Part shown: one piece after another, positions 5,518-9,893 of the stretch | Layout of the letters: each line of letters opens with the position of its first letter | Numbering within the stretch: position 1 is the first letter of the stretch | From: an uncultured Christensenellaceae bacterium | GTDB lineage: Bacteria; Bacillota; Clostridia; Christensenellales; Christensenellaceae | Length of the DNA stretch: 9,893 nt | Direction: 5' to 3' | NCBI GenBank assembly: GCA_934373295.1 | Contig: CAKROK010000068.1 | Location: 1 to 9,893, forward strand | Notes under the pieces: generated by a model | Databases searched by the model: none | What the model was told of the DNA's origin: nothing | What the model saw: the letters and a program-made list of their open reading frames with translations, nothing else | Translations under genes and position numbers: made by a program

Positions 5518-6891
5518 ATGAAAAATGGTAAAAGACTATTCGCGCTGATCATGGCAGTGCTTATGACGGTAATGGTGCTCACGGCTTGTAAGCCCGCTGA
5601 CACCCAGCCGACAGATTCACCGTCCGCAGATCCGGGCACGACCACCAACGAACCCTCGGGCGAACCCGCAAAGCCGGAGAAGCTCACGGTTTGGCTCCAG
5701 AAGACGTTCTCTGACGACTTCAACAACGCATTCGCGCAGCTCTTCCAGGACTTTGGTAAGGAAAACGGCATTAACATCTCCACGGAGATCGTAGACGCAG
5801 CGGCTTTAAGAGACACCAAGCTCCCCGCAGCGTTAGAGGCTAAGAACTATCCGAACATCTCCTACATGGAGCCCGCAAGCCTTATGGCGTATGCGAAGCA
5901 GGGCATCCTCTATTCCGCAGAGGACGCATTAGCTGAAATGAAGGAAAACGGCACGGAGATCATGGATAACATCCTTGAGACCGTATACGTTGACGGCAAG
6001 CCCTATGCTGTTCCCTTCTCTGCACAGTCCTGGATGCTTTGGTACAGAAAGGACCTGTTAAAGGAAGCCGGCTATGACAAGGCTCCCGAGACGTGGGACG
6101 AGCTTTTAGAGATGTCCAAGGCCGTTACCGATGCTTCCAAGGGAATCTACGGCGCAGGCTTTGCGGCGGGCGCATCTGCATCCGACTTCAACAACATGAG
6201 CCAGAGCATTCTTTGGAGCTACGGCGGTTCCGTAATGAAGGACGGCAAGCTCAATTTAGACAGCGAAGGCTCCAAGGCAGCTATAAAGAAGCTCATCGAG
6301 TTCTTTGACGAGGGTACTGTTGCTCCCGACATGATCTCCGGCGACGATATGGCTAACAACACTGCTATGCTCGCAGGCACCGCTTGCTTCATAGTCAACA
6401 TCCCCACCATCGCGAGCGCGCTCAAGAACGACGCTCCCGAGATCTGGGAAAACACGGGCGCTGTTCCCATGCCCGCCGGCCCCGAGGGCTCCTTCCCGCT
6501 CGCTTGCTCCAACAGCATGAGCATACTCGACTGCGGCGACGACTCTAACTACTGGGCATCCAAGGCTTTAGCATATGCGACTGACAAGAGCCGCCTCGCG
6601 AAGGTTCTTGAGACTGTTGCTCCCGCTTACGGCATGGTTTACTCCGATACGCTCGAGATGACCGACTACATGTCCGATCCGATCGTTAAGGCACACATGG
6701 AAGCTATCTCCACCGGTAAGTACTACAGCTATCCGGATGCTGAGTTCACGGCTGAGCGCGCAGCGCTGACCGCAAGCTCCACTTACATCAACAACGTAAT
6801 AGCATACGTAGTTGTCGATGGAATGTCCTTTGACGATGCTTTGGCAAAGGAGATCGATCAGTGCAACCAGGCGCTTGCAAACGTTAAATAA
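5518..6891 (+). CDS. Family 1 extracellular solute-binding lipoprotein (sugar ABC transporter)
   Basis: This 457-residue lipoprotein captures the transported sugar outside the cell. Residues 1-23 are a lipoprotein signal peptide (MKNGKR, hydrophobic core, VLTAC lipobox) with Cys24 as the lipidated residue. A Pro/Ser/Thr/Asp-rich linker (25-53) tethers the binding domain. WYRKDLLKEAG (175-185) followed by ETWDEL (191-196) is the hallmark of family 1 sugar-binding proteins. The ATG at 5518 is chosen over upstream in-frame starts because a perfect AAGGAGG lies 7 bases before it and the signal peptide begins there. Isoleucine codons are 17 ATC, 2 ATT and 4 ATA, opposite to the next permease gene, which suggests high expression. 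The gene follows the ATPase by 52 bases and is separated from the permeases by a palindromic gap. The ligand cannot be deduced. Confidence 0.96.
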   Translation: MKNGKRLFALIMAVLMTVMVLTACKPADTQPTDSPSADPGTTTNEPSGEPAKPEKLTVWLQKTFSDDFNNAFAQLFQDFGKENGINISTEIVDAAALRDTKLPAALEAKNYPNISYMEPASLMAYAKQGILYSAEDALAEMKENGTEIMDNILETVYVDGKPYAVPFSAQSWMLWYRKDLLKEAGYDKAPETWDELLEMSKAVTDASKGIYGAGFAAGASASDFNNMSQSILWSYGGSVMKDGKLNLDSEGSKAAIKKLIEFFDEGTVAPDMISGDDMANNTAMLAGTACFIVNIPTIASALKNDAPEIWENTGAVPMPAGPEGSFPLACSNSMSILDCGDDSNYWASKALAYATDKSRLAKVLETVAPAYGMVYSDTLEMTDYMSDPIVKAHMEAISTGKYYSYPDAEFTAERAALTASSTYINNVIAYVVVDGMSFDDALAKEIDQCNQALANVK

Positions 6892-6916
6892 AAAATAAAC
6901 AAAAGATAAGATGAAT

Positions 6917-6974
6917 GGGGCGGGCTTTACGCTCGCCTCAGACTTCCGAAAAGCCCCGCCCTTCCGTTTTTTTT
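6917..6974 (+). terminator. Possible attenuator or partial terminator after the binding-protein gene
   Basis: GGGGCGGGCTTT (6917-6928) pairs with AAAGCCCCGCCC (6950-6961) at 10 of 12 positions, and an eight-T run follows at 6967-6974 after a 5-base gap. The central mismatches and the gap make it weaker than a standard intrinsic terminator, which would suit partial read-through into the permease genes. Confidence 0.45.
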
Positions 6975-7060
6975 CGACTCGGCTTGTGCGACGTACACTT
7001 AGTACGCCTTACGCGCCTCGCTCAAAAAATAACGAAAAATCAGGACTTTTCGAAAGTCTG
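6939..7060. repeat. Long imperfect palindrome between binding-protein and permease genes
   Basis: CAGACTTCCGAAAAG (6939-6953) is complementary at 14 of 15 positions to CTTTTCGAAAGTCTG (7046-7060). At the centre CGTAC-ACTTA-GTACG is a perfect hairpin, and intermediate T-rich and A-rich stretches pair partially, so about 120 bases could fold into one long irregular hairpin. The right arm is also self-complementary (GACTTT-TCG-AAAGTC, 7044-7058). It occupies about half of the gap between the genes and looks like an inserted repeat unit, although only one copy is present here. Confidence 0.6.
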
Positions 7061-7149
7061 CAATTTAGACGGTATTCTATAAAAGTATCGACAACCGCGA
7101 AGCGCGGGCAGATAGCCCCGTATGCGCGATATTATGACGGAGGATGCTT

Positions 7150-8136
7150 GTGAAACTTTTTAATAAAAAGCCGGGCGCGGCTGAAAAAGCATATAAAAAG
7201 CGAAGGTTCGATTATTTCCCCTATGCGATAGCCGCGCCTGCGCTGATAATTCTCTTTATAGGGATGCTCTTCCCTATGATATGGTCATTGGTATATAGCT
7301 TTACGGATAAGCATGTCGCGACAGAAGCGGTGTTCGTATGGTTCCAAAATTACGAATACATCTTTAATGATCCGACATACTTAAACAGCGTGTGGAACAC
7401 CGTACTGTTTACGGTGGGCTCGATGGTGGGCAAGGTGTTCTTCGGCGTGATAATAGCTCTTATACTGAACATGAATATTAAATTCAGAAATCTTCTGCGC
7501 ACATTGTTCCTGTTACCCTGGACATTGCCGAGCGTAGTTGCGATATATACCTGGATGTTCCTGTATACGGGCAACGGCGGCCTTATAAACAGCCTGCTGC
7601 TGGAGCTGGGAATAGTAAAAGAGGGCATAGCGTGGCTGAGTGACCCGAACATGGGCATAGTCTCGCTCATGATAGTAAATATCTGGAGGGGAATCCCCTT
7701 TATAGCGATAACGGTGCTTTCCGGATTACAGACGATACCGGAGGAGCTCTATGAATCGGCGCAGATAGACGGCGCGAGCACGATAAAGACGTTCACAAAG
7801 ATAACGCTGCCCCTGATAATGTCCGTCATACTCGTCTCCACGCTCATATCCACGATATGGACTATAAACGACTTTGAAACGGTATACCTGCTGACGGGCG
7901 GCGGCCCGGGACAGAGCACCTATACGATACCCATCACGGCGTTCAAGTATGCGTTTGACTCCGCGATAGGCCATATAGGCAGGGCATGCGCCGCGGCGCT
8001 TTCCACAGTACCCGTGCTCATAGTGATAATGCTGCCCATATTAAACAACATGCTGGGCGACGAGGAAAAGCTCAAGCGCAAGGCTGAAAAGCAAAGGAAG
8101 CGCGAGGCGAGAGCCATGAGAAAGGCGGCATCGTGA
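7150..8136 (+). CDS. Sugar ABC transporter permease, MalF type (first permease)
   Basis: This 328-residue inner-membrane permease forms half of the channel. It has about six hydrophobic spans (first at about 25-50, last at about 278-300), a family-typical EAA loop (EELYESAQIDGAS...KITLP, about 198-221) that docks on the ATPase, and the LTGGGPG motif (248-254) usual in MalF-like proteins. The GTG at 7150 is preferred: GGAGG (7139-7143) lies 6 bases before it, whereas it touches the in-frame ATG at 7144 and leaves no spacer. The C-terminal tail (about 303-328) is highly basic, with Lys/Arg/Glu repeats. Isoleucine is encoded by ATA in 30 of 36 cases. Its stop overlaps the start of the second permease, so the pair is probably translationally coupled. 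Confidence 0.95.
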   Translation: MKLFNKKPGAAEKAYKKRRFDYFPYAIAAPALIILFIGMLFPMIWSLVYSFTDKHVATEAVFVWFQNYEYIFNDPTYLNSVWNTVLFTVGSMVGKVFFGVIIALILNMNIKFRNLLRTLFLLPWTLPSVVAIYTWMFLYTGNGGLINSLLLELGIVKEGIAWLSDPNMGIVSLMIVNIWRGIPFIAITVLSGLQTIPEELYESAQIDGASTIKTFTKITLPLIMSVILVSTLISTIWTINDFETVYLLTGGGPGQSTYTIPITAFKYAFDSAIGHIGRACAAALSTVPVLIVIMLPILNNMLGDEEKLKRKAEKQRKREARAMRKAAS

Positions 8137-8999
8137 TGAAGGACACCAACATGCTCATAAGGCGAAATCACAAGAAGTTTAAATGGAGCAGGATACTGCT
8201 TTGGCTGCTCATAGCCGTGCTGCTCATATGGTCGCTGTTCCCGATATATTGGATAATAATGACGTCCTTTAAGACGAACGCCGCGACTATCCAGAAGGAC
8301 CCGACGTGGCTGCCCGATCCGTTCACGCTCGAGCAATATAAGGCGATTTTTGAACGCCCGACGTTCTGGAGCAGCTTGCTAAACAGCTTTTCCACATCGC
8401 TGTTCGCGACGCTGATATCCCTCGCGGTCAGCCTGCTGCTGGGATACGCGCTGTGCAGGACGAAAATGAAGGGCAAGCGCACGATACTCCAGTTCGTGCT
8501 GCTCACGTACCTCATCCCCATGTTCCTGCTGTTTATCCCGATATACGTGCTCATGAGCCAGATCGGACTGGCGAACAACATCGCGTCACTATATATAATC
8601 TATCCGGTGACGTGCATACCCTATGCGACATGGGTGTTCGTGACGTATTTAAAGAGCATACCCTATTCACTCGAGGAGGCGGCCATGATAGACGGCTGCT
8701 CGAGAATGGGCATAATTTTGAGGATAATTATTCCTCTCGCGATGCCGGGTATAATGTCTATAGGCATATTCTGCTTTACCCGCGTATGGAATGAGTTCCT
8801 GTTGGCGTTCTCACTGCTAACCGACCCTTCGCAGTTCACGCTGATGGTGACCATTAAGGACTACATGGTGGGCGACATGTTCGCTTGGGGCAAGGTCTTT
8901 GCGACCTCGGTCTGCGCGAGCCTTCCCGTGTGCGTGCTGTACTTTGTTTCTTCAAAAAAAATAACTACGGGCATGACTCTGGGGTCGGTTAAGGAGTAA
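8136..8999 (+). CDS. Sugar ABC transporter permease, MalG type (second permease)
   Basis: This 287-residue inner-membrane permease is the partner of the preceding protein. It has about six hydrophobic spans (first about 19-42), the MalG-type N-terminal FPIYWIIMTSFKT segment (35-47), and an EAA loop (EEAAMIDGCSRMG...IIIPLA, about 180-202) for contact with the ATPase. Three starts are possible: GTG 8133 (4-base overlap with the upstream stop), ATG 8136 (TGATG overlap) and ATG 8151, which has the best ribosome binding site (GAAGGA 7 bases before). I chose 8136 because TGATG coupling with the first permease is common in this family, but 8151 is a serious alternative and would shorten the protein by 5 residues. 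No domain is missing. Confidence 0.94.
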   Translation: MKDTNMLIRRNHKKFKWSRILLWLLIAVLLIWSLFPIYWIIMTSFKTNAATIQKDPTWLPDPFTLEQYKAIFERPTFWSSLLNSFSTSLFATLISLAVSLLLGYALCRTKMKGKRTILQFVLLTYLIPMFLLFIPIYVLMSQIGLANNIASLYIIYPVTCIPYATWVFVTYLKSIPYSLEEAAMIDGCSRMGIILRIIIPLAMPGIMSIGIFCFTRVWNEFLLAFSLLTDPSQFTLMVTIKDYMVGDMFAWGKVFATSVCASLPVCVLYFVSSKKITTGMTLGSVKE

Positions 9000-9007
9000 T
9001 GCATAAA

Positions 9008-9037
9008 GTTCCGCCAGGGGTTTGCCCCTGACGGAAC
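9008..9037 (+). other. Intercistronic hairpin between second permease and DUF624 genes
   Basis: GTTCCGCCAGGGG (9008-9020) pairs with CCCCTGACGGAAC (9025-9037) around a TTTG loop, 12 of 13 pairs. It is followed by AATAAATAAA and not by a T-tract, so it is not a standard terminator in the plus direction. It may stabilise or process the mRNA and tune expression of the downstream gene. Confidence 0.6.
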
Positions 9038-9067
9038 AATAAATAAATGAGGAAGGAATGACGGAAA

Positions 9068-9760
9068 ATGGAAAGATATACGGGAGTTGAGCCTAACGCA
9101 AGGGCATATAAAAAGAACGTCAAGGTTCCCGAAAAGGGCATAAAGCTGTTCTTTTTCACGCTGTTTTCGCACTTTAACAAGGTGCTTTTCGCAAATCTCC
9201 TGTTCATATTATTCTCCATTCCCGTCGTCACACTGCCCGCCGCGCTCACCGCGCTTTCAAGGGTGTATATAGTCCTGCTGAACGACGGCTACGTCGAGGT
9301 GTTTAAGGACTTTTTGAGAGAGTTTAAAGCATCGTTTGTAAACAGCCTGCTTTTGGGGATATGCTATGCGGTAATAGCCGGTCTGGCGCTGGTGTGCGCG
9401 AGGGTTTATCCGCAAATGGCGGGCGGCATGGGAACGGCGCTGTTCTGCGTATCATGCGCAGTGATGGTGATAGCGAGCGTGGTATTCTCATATGCGTTCC
9501 CCATGAACGCGCAGTTTAAGCTGAAGGTGCGGCATATTTTAAAGAATTCCGTGCTCCTGACGATAGCCTGTCCGGTAAATTCGCTCATAATCGCGGCGAT
9601 AAACGTGGCGTTTTACCTCATCGCAGTGAACTTCTTTCTTCAGTCGATACCCCTGCTTTTGACGGTGCTCATAAGCATATACGAGCTTGCGGTGTACATC
9701 ACCGTGAGGGAGCCCTTTAAGCGCTTTCTCATGCGCGCGGGGCAGGATAATAACGCATAA
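9068..9760 (+). CDS. DUF624 (YesL-like) membrane protein
   Basis: This 230-residue integral membrane protein has a 27-residue soluble N-terminus and about five or six hydrophobic spans (about 38-58, 92-112, 121-143, 160-188, 191-212), ending in a charged tail. The first span with its LPAALTAL segment and the REPF motif near the C-terminus (214-217) fit the DUF624 family. These proteins are typically encoded next to carbohydrate ABC transporters, as here; their biochemical role is not established. The start at 9068 has AAGGA 10 bases upstream. A stronger-looking site lies before ATG 9058, but that frame stops after 10 codons. The gene is last in the transporter operon and is followed by a terminator. 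Family assignment rests on topology, motifs and context. Confidence 0.8.
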   Translation: MERYTGVEPNARAYKKNVKVPEKGIKLFFFTLFSHFNKVLFANLLFILFSIPVVTLPAALTALSRVYIVLLNDGYVEVFKDFLREFKASFVNSLLLGICYAVIAGLALVCARVYPQMAGGMGTALFCVSCAVMVIASVVFSYAFPMNAQFKLKVRHILKNSVLLTIACPVNSLIIAAINVAFYLIAVNFFLQSIPLLLTVLISIYELAVYITVREPFKRFLMRAGQDNNA

Positions 9761-9794
9761 CATAACTTGTTTTCATATTCTTCTCAAAGGGATG

Positions 9795-9822
9795 GACTTC
9801 TTCGATATGGAGGAGTCTTTTT
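9795..9822 (+). terminator. Intrinsic terminator of the transporter operon
   Basis: GACTTCTTC (9795-9803) and GGAGGAGTC (9809-9817) form a 9-bp stem with two T-G wobbles and a GATAT loop, followed at once by TTTTT (9818-9822). It lies 34 bases after the stop codon of the DUF624 gene. Confidence 0.85.
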
Positions 9823-9854
9823 CCTATTGCATAAAAGACCGGCCCTGCGATTAA

Positions 9855-9893
9855 AAAGCGAGCTTGCCGAATAGGCGCGGCGCAGCTTTCACG
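9855..9893. repeat. Start of another copy of the structured palindromic element, cut by the window edge
   Basis: Positions 9855-9885 match the head of the middle element (3358-3387) except for one inserted G, including the left half of its outer 11-bp stem. After that stem the sequence continues CTTTC, which resembles the start of arm 3 of the middle element and not arm 1, so this copy may have a different set of arms. It begins 33 bases after the operon terminator. Confidence 0.7.

Noticed and set aside
7144..7149. ATG 7144 as the first permease start
   Set aside because: GGAGG directly abuts it, leaving no spacer; GTG 7150 has a normal 6-base spacing.

Overview
The window looks like a chromosomal segment of a Clostridia-type Bacillota. 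The evidence is AGGAGG-class ribosome binding sites, a lipoprotein solute-binding protein with a VLTAC lipobox, a DUF624/YesL-type membrane protein beside a sugar ABC transporter, and a four-repeat peptidoglycan-binding NlpC/P60 hydrolase. Genes are moderately GC-rich, with heavy use of ATA for isoleucine in the membrane proteins, and the longest intergenic region is AT-rich. I cannot name the genus.

Layout. Positions 1-153 hold the end of an interspersed repeat and a hairpin terminator. An iron-dependent alcohol dehydrogenase of the BDH/YqhD type lies on the minus strand (154-1338). A divergent promoter region (about 1339-1539) separates it from a plus-strand membrane-anchored cell-wall hydrolase (1540-3180) that ends at a clear intrinsic terminator (3205-3239). 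A gene-poor stretch follows (3240-4180). It carries a strongly structured palindromic element, two copies of a 109-bp direct repeat and an AT-rich tract. A near-consensus promoter (TTGACA-17-TATATT, 4185-4213) then drives a transporter operon: MsmX/UgpC-type ATPase, family 1 solute-binding lipoprotein, a 250-bp gap with a long imperfect palindrome, two MalF/MalG-type permeases that overlap at their junction, and a DUF624 membrane protein. The operon closes with a terminator at 9795-9822, and another copy of the structured repeat begins at the right edge.

How the genes work together. The binding protein would capture a sugar or oligosaccharide outside the cell and pass it to the two permeases, powered by the ATPase. 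DUF624 proteins often sit beside such transporters, but their role is not established. No glycoside hydrolase, kinase or regulator lies in the window, so the substrate cannot be deduced. The dehydrogenase and the cell-wall hydrolase are separate transcription units with no evident link to the transporter.

I see no CRISPR array, phage, transposase, toxin-antitoxin or defence genes. The most unusual material is non-coding: a compact four-way-junction palindromic element with partial copies at both window edges, each lying near the 3' end of a transcription unit, and a roughly 125-bp dyad between the binding-protein gene and the permease genes.
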